Notes: a model not told the origin generated them from the letters alone. A stretch of DNA of 64,000 nt from Luteolibacter luteus (GCF_012913485.1 NZ_CP051774.1:1550001-1614000), one strand, 5' to 3'; positions 18,584 through 28,361 are shown, numbered from the stretch's first letter. Made by a program: numbers and translations.

Positions 18584-19852
18584 ATGAACACCATCGTCAC
18601 CGGTCTCCAGTGGGGAGACGAAGGAAAAGGCAAGATCGTCGATTATCTCACGGAATCCGCCGACGTGGTCGTGCGCGGCCAAGGCGGAAACAACGCCGGG
18701 CATACCGTGATCGCCCGCGGCACCAAGTATGTGCTGCACCTGCTTCCTTCCGGCATCCTCTGGGACGGCAAGATCAATGTGATCGGCAATGGCGTTGTGG
18801 TGGATCCCGTCGGCCTCGTCGCGGAGATCGAGCGCGTGGAAGGACAGGGCGTCTCCATCACCCCGGAGAAGCTGCTCATTTCGGACCGCGCCCACGTGGT
18901 GCTGCCGCTGCACAAGGAACTGGATGCTGCCCGCGAAGCCGCCCTCGGCGACCGCAAGATCGGCACCACCAAGCGCGGCATCGGCCCCGCTTATGCGGAC
19001 AAGATCAATCGCTGTGGCCTGCGCATCGCGGATCTTCTCGATGAAGATTACTTCCGCGAGATGGTCGCACACCGCACCGCCGAGGCGAACGAGGTGCTCG
19101 CGAAGTTCGGCCTGCCAACCTTCAACGCCGAAGAGCAGGCCGAGGAAGTGCTCGCCGCCTTTGCCCGCCTGCGTCCGCACGTGAAGAACACCATCCCGGT
19201 GCTGCACGCTGCATGGAAGGCTGGGAAGACCATCCTTTTCGAAGGTGCCCAAGGTTCACTGCTGGACATCGATTTCGGCACCTATCCGTTCGTCACCTCC
19301 TCGAACACGACCTCGGGGGGCTGCTGCACCGGCAGCGGCTTGCCGCCGAACTCCATCCAGGAAGTCATCGGCGTCTGCAAGGCCTACACCACCCGCGTGG
19401 GTTCCGGTCCTTTCCCGACCGGCGACGAAGGTCTGTCCCAATACCTGCATGACCTCGGCCGCGAGTTCGGCGCCACCACCGGCCGCCCGCGCGGCTGCGG
19501 CTGGCTGGATGCCGTCTTGCTCCGCCACGGCTGCATGGTGAATGGCGCCACCGGCCTGGCCGTGACGAACCTCGATGGTCTCGACAAGTACGAGACCCTT
19601 CGTATTTGCACCGGCTACGATATCGATGGCACCGTGCACGAGCTTCCTCCGGCGGACCGCCACGCTTGGGATCGCGCCGTCGCGATCTACGAAGAGCTTC
19701 CCGGCTGGCAGCAGGATACTTCCGGCTTCACCAGCTACGACCAGCTTCCCGCCAATGCGAAGGCTTACCTCAAGCGCCTGAGCGACCTCTGCGACACGCC
19801 CGTGAAATTCGTAGGCGTGGGCCCGGACCGTGCTCAGACTCTCGTGGTCTGA
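18584..19852 (+). CDS. purA: Adenylosuccinate synthetase
   Basis: The 422-residue enzyme joins IMP and aspartate using GTP, the first committed step to AMP. It has the N-terminal signature GLQWGDEGKGKIVDYL, the NNAGHT segment, KRGIGPAY and the GTP-site region near the C-terminus. The length is normal (E. coli 432). The ATG at 18584 lies six bases after the right arm of the inverted repeat, so that repeat forms part of its leader, and only the weak purine tract AAAGAA is present before the start. Confidence 0.97.
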   Translation: MNTIVTGLQWGDEGKGKIVDYLTESADVVVRGQGGNNAGHTVIARGTKYVLHLLPSGILWDGKINVIGNGVVVDPVGLVAEIERVEGQGVSITPEKLLISDRAHVVLPLHKELDAAREAALGDRKIGTTKRGIGPAYADKINRCGLRIADLLDEDYFREMVAHRTAEANEVLAKFGLPTFNAEEQAEEVLAAFARLRPHVKNTIPVLHAAWKAGKTILFEGAQGSLLDIDFGTYPFVTSSNTTSGGCCTGSGLPPNSIQEVIGVCKAYTTRVGSGPFPTGDEGLSQYLHDLGREFGATTGRPRGCGWLDAVLLRHGCMVNGATGLAVTNLDGLDKYETLRICTGYDIDGTVHELPPADRHAWDRAVAIYEELPGWQQDTSGFTSYDQLPANAKAYLKRLSDLCDTPVKFVGVGPDRAQTLVV

Positions 19853-19910
19853 AAATTCACCACCCCTTCATCCGATGCTCGCTCATCCGCATTCCAATGC
19901 GGTCCTCCCC

Positions 19911-20621
19911 ATGAACGAAGAACGCTCCATTCCTCGCCACATCGCCATCATCATGGATGGCAACGGGCGCTGGGCCAAGGAACGCGGCCTGCCGCGGCGC
20001 GATGGTCATCGTGCCGGGGCGGATTCGGTCAGGGAATGCGTGGAGGCCTGCAAGCAACTCGGCGTGGAGTATCTCACGCTCTACGCCTTCTCCTCCGAGA
20101 ACTGGAACCGTCCCGCCGCGGAAGTCACCGCGCTGATGGCCCTGCTCGAACGCTTTCTTGAAGAGAAGGCGGAGGAACTGATGAAACAAAACGTGCGGCT
20201 CCAAGCGATCGGTCATCTCGACCGACTCCCGGACCGCACCCGGCGCAAACTCGACAAGGCGATCCAGCGCACCTCGGGCAATACCTCGCTGACCCTCGTG
20301 CTCGCGCTTTCCTATGGCGCACGCGAGGAGATCGCGGAAGCAGCCCGCTCCCTGGCCATTGATGCGGCGGCCGGGAAGATTGACCCGTCGAAGATCGACT
20401 GCTCGATGGTCGCCTCCCGCCTCTATACTGCCGGGATTCCGGATCCGGACCTCCTGATCCGCACTTCCGGTGAACTGCGGGTTTCAAATTTCCTGCTCTG
20501 GCAAATCAGCTACGCCGAGATCGTGATCTTCAAGAAGTTCTGGCCGGACTTCGGGCAAGCGGATGTCTTCGAGGCCGCGCAGGAATATGCGCGACGGCAC
20601 CGCCGGTTCGGCGGTCTCTGA
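19911..20621 (+). CDS. uppS: Isoprenyl transferase, undecaprenyl diphosphate synthase
   Basis: The 236-residue protein makes the C55 carrier lipid for peptidoglycan and surface polysaccharides. It has the cis-prenyltransferase signature HIAIIMDGNGRWAKERGLPR with the catalytic Asp16, then SSENWNRP, and near the end RTSGELRVSNFLLWQ and YAEIVF-like residues. The ATG at 19911 gives the canonical N-terminus; an in-frame ATG at 19875 (248 residues) is also possible, since neither has a strong ribosome site. It follows purA by less than 60 bases on the same strand and may be co-transcribed. Confidence 0.94.
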   Translation: MNEERSIPRHIAIIMDGNGRWAKERGLPRRDGHRAGADSVRECVEACKQLGVEYLTLYAFSSENWNRPAAEVTALMALLERFLEEKAEELMKQNVRLQAIGHLDRLPDRTRRKLDKAIQRTSGNTSLTLVLALSYGAREEIAEAARSLAIDAAAGKIDPSKIDCSMVASRLYTAGIPDPDLLIRTSGELRVSNFLLWQISYAEIVIFKKFWPDFGQADVFEAAQEYARRHRRFGGL

Positions 20622-20672
20622 GGAAGACGTTTCATCTTGAAGTCCCCGGGGTTCCTGCTACGCCTCGGACCC

Positions 20673-21015
20673 ATGAATCCCACCCCGCATCGCAGGTGGG
20701 ATTTTTGTGTTTTGGCGTCTCGCTGGATTCACGTGCTGTGGTTGCTCCCTTTGCTTGGAGCGATGGTCGGGAACTGGGTCCACTCTTCCAAGTTTGCAAA
20801 CACCAGCAGCGGAGTGGTCCTGATGCGCCCCCGTCCTGATGCGCCCCCGCACACTGGTGTTCGCTCCGGGAACCTGCATTCCATCCTATGACGAGACCGT
20901 GGATCCGGTCCTCTCTCCGCCGGCGCTTTTCCGCCCGGTTGCCTCGAAGCTCGATCTCGGATCGCGTTGGCAAATGAAGTTCCTAGTAATCCCCGGCATC
21001 CCCGCTTTCCCATGA
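20673..21015 (+). pseudogene. Wzz-like gene broken by a 16-base tandem duplication
   Basis: The ATG at 20673 starts MNPTPHRRWDFCVLASRW, then a membrane segment ending LPLLGAMVG. This matches the start of the next gene (MNHPFINRWSPAVVALRW and LPLLALLIG), so the two are paralogs. The frame breaks at a perfect 16-base tandem repeat (20817-20848). Removing one copy restores VVLMRPRTLVFAPGT, then VDPVLSPPALFRPVASKLDL and GSRWQ, which is Wzz-like. The restored frame has 108 codons and its TGA overlaps the next ATG as ATGA. As written, translation stops at 20891. It was therefore probably a short membrane protein coupled to the gene at 21012, or a truncated copy of it. Confidence 0.75.
20817..20848 (+). 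repeat. Perfect 16-base tandem duplication
   Basis: The unit GTCCTGATGCGCCCCC occurs twice back to back at 20817-20832 and 20833-20848. It shifts the reading frame of the Wzz-like gene at 20673. Confidence 0.95.
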
Positions 21016-21878
21016 ATCACCCTTTCATCAACCGCTGGAGCCCCGCCGTGGTAGCCCTCCGCTGGCGACATCTCTTCTGGTGCCTCCCGCTCCTCGCCCT
21101 ACTGATCGGAGGCGGACGCGAATGGCAGGGATACCAGCACGACATCCAAGCACGCGGCGTGATCCAGCGCGAGGACACAGCCACGCTATCCATGGTAGAG
21201 ATCCGGGAGTTGCTGCTTTCCGACGCAGTGCTTCAGGAGGCGGCCTCACGCTCCGGCTACCTGAAGGAGTGGAACGCCACCGCGGCCGAGGATCTCCGCA
21301 AGATCATCCACTGCGAAGAGATTCATGGCACCTCCCTGCTGGCGATCATGGTCAACGGCAGAAACACCCTCACCAAAGCCAGCCTCTGCGACTGGCTTCC
21401 GGTCTTGGCGAGCAGCAAGGCGTCGGAAATGCACGGCCAGCGGATCATGGATACGGAAGCCGCGCTTGAGGCGCTCAACAAGGCCCACAAGGAAAACGGC
21501 CAGCTCTACAGCCAGCATGTGAAGATAAGCCTCGATGCTCCCCAAGAACCTTTCGTCCCCACCCCGGAATCGCTCGAAGCCAAGCGCAAATTCGAAGAAA
21601 GCGCGAAGGCCCTGGAAACCGCCAGAAATGCCTACATCGACCTGCGGCTCCAAAGCCTCTCCAGCGGTGCACCGATCGCCATCATCGAGAAAGCCGCCGC
21701 GCCCGTCCCTTTCACACCCATGGAACTCATCGCCCCTTCCGCCCGGACAAGTTGCTGGGTAGGGGGAAGTGCGCTCTTGGCAGCTCTGCTCGCCTACTTC
21801 TTGGAGTGGCGCTTTCCTCGACCCGCGCGGCGGCCAGCCTTCGAGCACCCCGGCAACGCCGCCACGATCGAGGCCTAA
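21012..21878 (+). CDS. Wzz-like chain-length/polysaccharide co-polymerase-type membrane protein
   Basis: The 288-residue protein has the layout of Wzz-type proteins: a membrane helix near the N-terminus (about 17-38), a periplasmic alpha/beta part (SVEI-like segment near LSMVEIRELLLSDAVLQEAA), a helical stretch (about 150-225, with LEAKRKFEESAKALETARNAY), then a Pro-rich turn (KAAAPVPFTPMEL) and a second membrane helix (WVGGSALLAALLAYFLEW). The short cytoplasmic tail lacks a kinase domain. Such proteins set the length of exported polysaccharides. No polymerase or flippase gene is nearby, so the role is inferred from architecture. The neighbouring broken gene is a paralog. Confidence 0.65.
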   Translation: MNHPFINRWSPAVVALRWRHLFWCLPLLALLIGGGREWQGYQHDIQARGVIQREDTATLSMVEIRELLLSDAVLQEAASRSGYLKEWNATAAEDLRKIIHCEEIHGTSLLAIMVNGRNTLTKASLCDWLPVLASSKASEMHGQRIMDTEAALEALNKAHKENGQLYSQHVKISLDAPQEPFVPTPESLEAKRKFEESAKALETARNAYIDLRLQSLSSGAPIAIIEKAAAPVPFTPMELIAPSARTSCWVGGSALLAALLAYFLEWRFPRPARRPAFEHPGNAATIEA

Positions 21879-22056
21879 CCGGGGAAATTGCGCCCCGGAC
21901 AGCTACGCACAAATACGAGAGCGGGACTGGATCCCTCGTTTGATTCACCCGCTAGCCCGCCAGACATGAGCCATCCTCATGCTTGAGGTCAAAATCCCTG
22001 ACATACGGGTGGCTTGCGCTTGTCCGCCGGAGGAGACAGGGTTGCCCTTGCAACAC

Positions 22057-23475
22057 ATGGCTGACGCACCGCCGGAGCAAACGATTCTTCTAGTCGATCA
22101 GGACCACGACTTTCTGGAGTGGGCCACCAAACATTTGACCGCGAACGGACTCCGAATCCTGCGCTGCGATAATGCCGACAACGCCGTGAAAGTGGTCGAA
22201 AAGACCCCGGTGGACCTGGTGGTGGCGGACATCCAGCTCCAGCCCTTTGACGGGCTCGAGCTTCTTTCCCGCTTGCGACAGAGCTCACCGTCCACCCTCG
22301 TCATCCTCACCACCGGCTTCCCCAGCACGGGCCAAGTGATCGAGGCCACCCAGCGGGGTGCCCATGACGTGATGCGGAAGGAGGCCCTACCCTTCGAACT
22401 CCGCCCGGTGGTCGAAAGCGCTCTCCAGACCGCCGATGACCGGCGCTCTGCCGAGCAACCTGCCGCGGAAATGCCTAGCCTGGACGGCCGGGTGAAGATC
22501 ATCGGCGTCTCCCGCGCTCTTCAGGATGTTTTCAAAATCGTCGGCCGGGTTGCCCGCTCCGACGCACCTGTTTTGGTCACCGGTGAAAGCGGCACCGGCA
22601 AGGAACTGGTCGCCAAGGCGATCCACGAATACTCGCCCCGCCGCCAGCAGGAGTTGATCGCGATCAATTGCGGTGCCATCCCGGAGAACCTCTTGGAAAG
22701 CGAGCTTTTCGGCCATGAAAAGGGATCTTTCACCGGTGCCATCGCTCGCCGGGCCGGTCGCTTCGAACAGGCCGATGGTGGCACGCTTTTCCTGGACGAA
22801 ATCGGCGACATGCCGCTTTCCGTGCAGGTGAAGCTGCTCCGTGTATTGCAGGACGGCACCTTTTCCCGTGTCGGTTCGAACGAAACCCTGAGCGCGGACG
22901 TCCGGATCGTCACCGCGACCAACAAGACGCTTTCCTCCGAAGTCGCCGCAGGCCGCTTCCGGGAAGACCTTTACTATCGACTGAACGTGGTGGAAATCCG
23001 CCTGCCCCCTCTCCGGGAGCGCGCGGAGGACATTCCGCTGCTGGCCGAGTTTTTCCTCCAGCGGATCACCCGCAAGAATGGGATGGCCCGCATCCGCCTC
23101 TCCGCTGAGGCGATCTCTGCCCTTCAGGCTCACCGTTGGCCGGGCAACGTGCGCGAACTGGAAAACACGATCGCCCGCGCCTGCGCTCTCGCATCCTCCA
23201 CGGTTCTCCTTCCGGCAGATATCCCGCTGGCTGCGGCTCCGGGATCGGAGAAGGGCGGCGTGAAACAGGCTCTCGGCCGCCTGCTGGATTCGGTCCCTGC
23301 CGGCGAAAATGCGATCGCTTGGTTCGCACGCGAGCTAGCCGCTTGCTCCTTGGAGCGCCACGATGGCGACCTGAAGGAAGCGGGCGCGGAGCTAGGCATC
23401 AGCGCCTCCGAGCTGCGCCGGATCCTCGCGAGTACCGATGCTGCGAAGCTCGCCGCGATTGGCGGAGACGAATGA
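22057..23475 (+). CDS. Sigma-54-dependent response regulator (NtrC family)
   Basis: From the ATG at 22057 there are 472 residues (an earlier in-frame start at 21979 would add 26). A receiver domain comes first (ILLVDQDHDFL, phosphorylatable Asp58 in VVADIQL). The AAA+ domain follows with Walker A GESGTGKE, the sigma-54 loop GSFTGA, Walker B GGTLFLDEIGD and the arginine-finger region RWPGNVRELEN. The C-terminal segment (EAGAELGISASELRRIL) is a shortened helix-turn-helix. It activates sigma-54 promoters after phosphorylation. No cognate kinase lies beside it; the gene upstream is Wzz-like, so it may control envelope polysaccharide genes. Confidence 0.92.
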   Translation: MADAPPEQTILLVDQDHDFLEWATKHLTANGLRILRCDNADNAVKVVEKTPVDLVVADIQLQPFDGLELLSRLRQSSPSTLVILTTGFPSTGQVIEATQRGAHDVMRKEALPFELRPVVESALQTADDRRSAEQPAAEMPSLDGRVKIIGVSRALQDVFKIVGRVARSDAPVLVTGESGTGKELVAKAIHEYSPRRQQELIAINCGAIPENLLESELFGHEKGSFTGAIARRAGRFEQADGGTLFLDEIGDMPLSVQVKLLRVLQDGTFSRVGSNETLSADVRIVTATNKTLSSEVAAGRFREDLYYRLNVVEIRLPPLRERAEDIPLLAEFFLQRITRKNGMARIRLSAEAISALQAHRWPGNVRELENTIARACALASSTVLLPADIPLAAAPGSEKGGVKQALGRLLDSVPAGENAIAWFARELAACSLERHDGDLKEAGAELGISASELRRILASTDAAKLAAIGGDE

Positions 23476-23541
23476 GCTTTCGCGACCTCTGATAACGACT
23501 CGCCGCTGGCCATGCCCGCAGGTCCCGTTTAGCGTCCCCTC

Positions 23542-26106
23542 ATGCGTTTTCGTCCGCTGCTTGTCATCCCGCTGGTGATTTCCCTCGCCACGGCGGCAGC
23601 TCCGAAGCCGGAAAACATCCCGGCCTTTCGCGATGGCCTCGACGCGATGTCGGCAAGGTTGTGGGAGGTGGCCGTGACCCGCTTCGAGGCAGCCTTGGCC
23701 ACACCGGAACTAGACGCTGCGGGCAAGCAGGCGATCCTGCTCCGCCTGATCGAAACCCGGATCCGTGCCAATGATGCGGATGAAGCGCTGAAGCTGCTCG
23801 CGGATCCGGCACTGGCTGGCAATCCCGGGATTTCTTTTTGGAAAGCCCAAGCGCTTGCCTCGAAGGGACAACTCGCCGAAGCCGTCGCCGCGCTGGATGA
23901 GAAATCCACCGGAGAGAGTGCGCCTCATCGTCGCGAGGCGCTCTTCACCCGCGCCGCGCTTCAGCAACTACTGGGCGATCTGTCTGGTGCGCTCGAAGCG
24001 CTCCAGATTCTTTCGAAAGAAAAGGATCCCGCGACGGTACTGGAAGCCAAGATGGAGATCGCCTCCATCTTGCTCGACCAAGGCAAAGGGGCGGAAGCGC
24101 TCGCGACGCTGCCTCCGCCAAATGCAAAGATGACTCCGCTTCAGGCGGCACGCGCGGAATTGCTTCGGGGGCAGGCGCAGCTGGCCCTGAACGAACATCA
24201 GGCGGCCGCCGGGATTTTCTCCGCCATGCTGAAGCACGGCGACGAAGCCTTCGCCGCCTATCGCCAGGAAGCGACGGTGGGACTTGCGCGCGCGCAGCTC
24301 GCCGCAGGCAACCGCGAGGCAGCGATCGATGGACTGATCGCCTTCATCGAACTCAACCGCGACTCTCCAAAAATCGGCGAGGCTTTTCCGCTGCTGATGG
24401 AGTGTCTGCCGGCCCATCCCGCGACCGACGACGTGATCCTCACCCGTCTCGATGAATGGTGCCGGGACGCTCCTCCGGATACTCCCATCGGACTCGGTAC
24501 GGGCAGCGATAGCAGCGCCGTGTGGCCGAGCGCCCGCCCCTCAGCGGACGAACTGGAAACGCAGGCGCTCTTCCATCTGGCCATAGGCCTGAGGCGGGAG
24601 GGTTCCGCGGAGTCGAAGTTCCGTGCCCGCCAGTTACTCACCCGCTTGCGAATCGACTATCCCAATCATCCGCTGGCACGCCGGGCCCTGCTGGAGATCA
24701 GCCGCTGGGACTTGGCCGATGGCCGGAAGGAACAGGCGGAGGCTTCGCTCTCCGCGCTTGATGAAGCGGAGGTCGCACCCGCCATGCGAGCCGAAGCCTT
24801 CCTTTCCGCCGCCACCACCGCCTTCGACGCGGGCGATTTCACCCTGGCCTCCGGAGAGCTTGAGAAAGCGGCCGCCTTGCTAGACGGCGAAGGCCAACGA
24901 CAAGCATGGCTGAATACCGCAGTGACTCGGCTGGCAGCCGGGGATCTTCCGGGCTTCGATACCGTCTCAAAGGCCCATGGCAAGGACCCCCGGATCGAGG
25001 ATGACCTCGCGCTCGAGCGCACTTTGTTCCTGACGGCAAAACGCGATCCTGCAGCGATGGAGGATCTGGACAAGTTCATCATCGAGCATCCACAGCATCC
25101 GCGGATCGCCGAAGCACGGCTGGCTGCAGCGCACGCCGCCTTGGAAAACAGCCCTCCGGACCCGGCCTTTGCGAAAGCCCAGATCGAAAGTATTTCCGAG
25201 CAACAGGCCGCCACGCTACCCCAAGGTTCCCTGGTCTTGGCAAAGATTCGCGTGGCCGCCGTAGAGAAACGTTGGGCGGATGCGGCACAAATCGCCGATG
25301 CTTATCTAAAGGCGAACCCGAAGGATCCGCAGGCCAACGAAATCCGCTACGAGCAGGGCAATGCCCGCTTCAAAAACGGCGACTTCAACCAAGCCCGCCT
25401 GGAACTTGAAAAGCTGGCCATGGACGCCCCCGATGGCCGCCATGCCCAAGCGGCCCTCTTGCTCGCCGCCCGCTCCGCGGCCTTGGGAGCGACCGCCCAA
25501 GCGAAACAAGAAAGCATCGTCCTTTTTGACAAGCTGATCGCAGCAAACGGCGAGTTGGCCGATGCGGCACGGCTCCTGAAGACCGAGGTGCTTAGCCCCG
25601 CGGAGGCGGCAAAGGAACTATTGCCGTGGTTTCAGGGGATGAAGAAAGACGACCCGCGCCGCTTGATCGCGGGGCTTCATCTGGGAGACGCCCTCTTCAA
25701 CAGTGCTGGCACGGACAATGCCCCGCTGGAGCAGGCCCTCGCCATCTACGAGGATTTGCTGGCAAACATGGCGCCGAATTCCTCGAGCCGCTTTGAAGTG
25801 GAATATCTCCGAGGCCGGGTGCTCGAGGAGCTGCCCGATTCCAAGGACCCTTCCAAAAAGCGCTTGGCCGAGGCCTTGGACGTCTACTTCAGCGTCCTCC
25901 AAGATGCTTCGAAACAAGCACCCGCGAACTGGAAATGGGTGGACCTCTGCGGCATGCGCGCCCGCGGCCTGCTCGAAAGCGCTGAGCGCTGGGAAGCCGC
26001 CATCGCCGTGGCCGAACAACACGCCAAGCTGGCAAGCCCCCGCGCCCAAGAGGCCGCCGAGCGAGCGAAGCAACTCAAGCTGGAGCATTTCCACTGGGAG
26101 AAGTAA
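23542..26106 (+). CDS. Large secreted TPR-repeat protein
   Basis: The 854-residue protein has a signal peptide (MRFRPLLVIPLVISLATAAA) and then an almost wholly helical body of tetratricopeptide-like units along its length. Examples are LLRLIETRIRANDADEALKLL, AALQQLLGDLSGALEAL and EIRYEQGNARFKNGDFNQARLELEKLA. Such exported TPR proteins (YfgC/YbgF-like) scaffold complexes in the periplasm or at the outer membrane. No catalytic domain is visible. It follows the sigma-54 regulator by 66 bases on the same strand. The partner is unknown. Confidence 0.82.
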   Translation: MRFRPLLVIPLVISLATAAAPKPENIPAFRDGLDAMSARLWEVAVTRFEAALATPELDAAGKQAILLRLIETRIRANDADEALKLLADPALAGNPGISFWKAQALASKGQLAEAVAALDEKSTGESAPHRREALFTRAALQQLLGDLSGALEALQILSKEKDPATVLEAKMEIASILLDQGKGAEALATLPPPNAKMTPLQAARAELLRGQAQLALNEHQAAAGIFSAMLKHGDEAFAAYRQEATVGLARAQLAAGNREAAIDGLIAFIELNRDSPKIGEAFPLLMECLPAHPATDDVILTRLDEWCRDAPPDTPIGLGTGSDSSAVWPSARPSADELETQALFHLAIGLRREGSAESKFRARQLLTRLRIDYPNHPLARRALLEISRWDLADGRKEQAEASLSALDEAEVAPAMRAEAFLSAATTAFDAGDFTLASGELEKAAALLDGEGQRQAWLNTAVTRLAAGDLPGFDTVSKAHGKDPRIEDDLALERTLFLTAKRDPAAMEDLDKFIIEHPQHPRIAEARLAAAHAALENSPPDPAFAKAQIESISEQQAATLPQGSLVLAKIRVAAVEKRWADAAQIADAYLKANPKDPQANEIRYEQGNARFKNGDFNQARLELEKLAMDAPDGRHAQAALLLAARSAALGATAQAKQESIVLFDKLIAANGELADAARLLKTEVLSPAEAAKELLPWFQGMKKDDPRRLIAGLHLGDALFNSAGTDNAPLEQALAIYEDLLANMAPNSSSRFEVEYLRGRVLEELPDSKDPSKKRLAEALDVYFSVLQDASKQAPANWKWVDLCGMRARGLLESAERWEAAIAVAEQHAKLASPRAQEAAERAKQLKLEHFHWEK

Positions 26107-26534
26107 CCTTTTTCCGACGGAGCAGGAATTCTAACCGCCGCGGACAGATCGGTCGCAAACTTGGCTTCTGCCATCGGTTCGGCGCTGCCGTCAGATTTGA
26201 GCCAAACCCGGGAGCGACCGACCACCGGTGAAATCATCAAGCCAGGTTGCTTCCCCAAGCTACCACTAGGCGCGTAGTACCCCCCGCCTCGCTCATCGCA
26301 GACTGACGCGAGGACCCCGCCAATGTCAGCAACAAGGCCCGCGGCCCAAGCTGCTTCAAGACCGATGGCCCGGTAAGACCGGCGAACTCAGGCTGGTATC
26401 CGGCAACCGCATCGGAAGGTACGGATCCGTATCTGGCGGCGAGAGATATGCCCTTGGGCAAGCATCCGCTGGAGATCCGGCTGCCTCGAAGCGGGTATTT
26501 GACACCCGGCTCTCCTCCGGGAGAGTCTGGGGCC
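26107..26534. other. 428-base gap without a convincing gene
   Basis: No start-to-stop frame here looks like a gene. On the minus strand two adjacent frames give protein-like text on either side of about 26310 (PSDAVAGYQPEFAGL in one, YYAPSGSLGKQPGLMISPVV in the other). This could be the remains of a frameshifted gene, but the signal is weak. Confidence 0.35.
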
Positions 26535-26906
26535 ATGATCAAAGCCTTCGTTCTTACCGCCATGTCTGCCGCCCTTGCCAACTCCGCGCTCGCGGAAAAT
26601 GAATTCCGCCACGTTGTCCTCTTCAAATTCAAGCCGGAGGCCACCGCCGACAAGATCGAGGAGATTGAAAAGGCCTTCGCTGAGCTTCCTTCCAAAATCG
26701 ACACCATCACCGGCTACGAGTGGGGCAAAAGCGAGAGCGTGGAAGGTCTGAATGACGGTTTCACCCACTGCTTCCTCGTCACCTTCAAGGATAAGGCAGG
26801 CTTGGAAACCTACCTTCCCCATGAAGCCCACAAAGCCTTCGGCGCGAAGCTGAAGCCGCTTCTCGAAAAAGCCACCGTGTTCGATTACACGGCCAAGAAG
26901 GATTGA
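26535..26906 (+). CDS. Exported Dabb-family (stress-responsive A/B barrel) protein
   Basis: From the ATG at 26535 the protein has 123 residues, beginning with a signal peptide (MIKAFVLTAMSAALANSALA). The rest matches the dimeric alpha/beta barrel: FRHVVLFKFKPEATADKIEEI, a central ITGYEWGKS segment, THCFLVTFKDKAGLETYLPH and the closing helix and strand AHKAFGAKLKPLLEKATVFDY. Relatives of this fold have stress-related or unknown roles; the function here is unknown. The earlier in-frame start at 26448 would bury the signal peptide. It stands alone. Confidence 0.85.
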   Translation: MIKAFVLTAMSAALANSALAENEFRHVVLFKFKPEATADKIEEIEKAFAELPSKIDTITGYEWGKSESVEGLNDGFTHCFLVTFKDKAGLETYLPHEAHKAFGAKLKPLLEKATVFDYTAKKD

Positions 26907-27067
26907 GAAGCACCACCGGCAGCCCGCGGACGACTTGCCGAAACCGCGGGATGCCATGAAGTTCGCCGGCACCCTCATTTGGGGGGATTTCGCGCCAATC
27001 GGACCCGCTGACACGCTGGCCGCGTTTCACTGATGAAATCCGAAACGGCGCGCCGTAGTGTCGGGCC

Positions 27068-28072
27068 ATGAAAGCATCCACCGGAGCTTCCGAGATCTCC
27101 CGCCGCGGCTTCGTCGGGTCCGCCTTGGCGGGCATGGCCGCGCTCAGTGCCAAGGCTGCCGCCGAGACCCCGGCAGCGGCAACGCCCTTCCGCGATCCCT
27201 ACGTCTACCGCTTCAAGATCGGCGATCTGGAGGCGTTTTCGATCAGCGATTGCAATCTCGGCTTCCGGGAAGGCTTGGGCCTGATGTGGCCGGAGGAAGA
27301 TCGCCCGAAGATGAAGGAGGCGATGCAACAGCACGGCGAGCGGCTCGATTCGCTGCCGCTATATGTGAACGTCCTCGTCATCCGCAGCGGCAATGACGTG
27401 GCGCTCTTCGATGCCGGATTTGGAAAAGGCGGCAATCCTCAGATGGGCTGGCTGAACGACGGGCTCGCTGCGGTCGGGATTTCGCCGGATCAGGTCACCG
27501 CCGGCTTCTTGAGCCACGCTCATTCAGACCACCTCAATGGCTTCGTCCACCAGGGCAAACCGGCTTTCCCTAACGCGAAGATTTATCTGCTCGAAGACGA
27601 GCTGAAATTCTGGCGCTCGCCGGAACCGGATTTCTCCAAGTCCAAGCGGGACAAGGGGCAGATCCCGGGCATGATCAAGGAAGTCCGTTCACACTTCGAT
27701 ACCCTGCAGGAGAATCTTCGCCCGGTCACCGATGGCACCGAGGTTCTGGGCGGGATCGTACGGATCGAGGCGGCACCAGGCCATACCGACGGCCACGCGT
27801 GCTTCCGTATCCGCTCGGGAAATGACGAGCTGCTCCATCTGATGGACCTCGCTCACCATCACCTTCTGATGTTCGCAGACCCGGATTGGACGATCGCTTT
27901 CGACCACGATCCCGTGACTGCCGTCGTCACGCGGAAGAAGTATTGGAACGAAGCTGTGGAGAAGCGGACCCGCTGTTACGCCTTCCACCTTCCCTGGCCG
28001 GGGCTAGGCCATATCATGCAAGATGGCCAGACCTACCGCTGGTGGGCGGAGCGCTGGAGCTGGGGCGCTTGA
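27068..28072 (+). CDS. Tat-exported metallo-beta-lactamase-fold hydrolase
   Basis: The 334-residue protein starts with a twin-arginine signal (ISRRGFVGSALAGMAALSA), so it is exported folded. The metal site is clear: HAHSDHLNG supplies the HxHxDH ligands, with a later His in APGHTDGHA, Asp in LMDLAHHH and a final His near FHLPWPGLGH. This resembles the lactonase/AHL-hydrolase-like group of secreted MBL proteins. The actual ester, lactone or other substrate is not known. A strong terminator follows 22 bases after the stop, so it is probably the last gene of its transcript. Confidence 0.9.
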   Translation: MKASTGASEISRRGFVGSALAGMAALSAKAAAETPAAATPFRDPYVYRFKIGDLEAFSISDCNLGFREGLGLMWPEEDRPKMKEAMQQHGERLDSLPLYVNVLVIRSGNDVALFDAGFGKGGNPQMGWLNDGLAAVGISPDQVTAGFLSHAHSDHLNGFVHQGKPAFPNAKIYLLEDELKFWRSPEPDFSKSKRDKGQIPGMIKEVRSHFDTLQENLRPVTDGTEVLGGIVRIEAAPGHTDGHACFRIRSGNDELLHLMDLAHHHLLMFADPDWTIAFDHDPVTAVVTRKKYWNEAVEKRTRCYAFHLPWPGLGHIMQDGQTYRWWAERWSWGA

Positions 28073-28093
28073 GACCAGATTCCATTCGGATTT

Positions 28094-28130
28094 GAAGGGG
28101 CTGCGGGATCTTTCCTGCAGCCCCTTCTTC
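28094..28130 (+). terminator. Rho-independent terminator after the MBL-fold gene
   Basis: A 15-base stem (GAAGGGGCTGCGGGA with TCCTGCAGCCCCTTC, one G-T pair) closes on a four-base loop and is followed by TTC. It lies 22 bases past the stop. Confidence 0.8.
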
Positions 28131-28361
28131 ATACCCCTCCGGAAGCCCTAACCCCTCGCATTGCCCCACCAAGCTCTTCAGGAAGAGTTGATTTTCAGAG
28201 ACCGGCAGGAACGCCATCTGTCGAGCATGGTGACGTGGATTGTGCATTTCACCTCGACCCGTGAGATCAGAAGTGCTAGGTACCGCCCGCTTTTCCCACC
28301 CCACCTTTCGGGCAAGCTGGCCCAAATCCGGCACCCGGTTTGCGAGAGAGATCCCGGAAAA

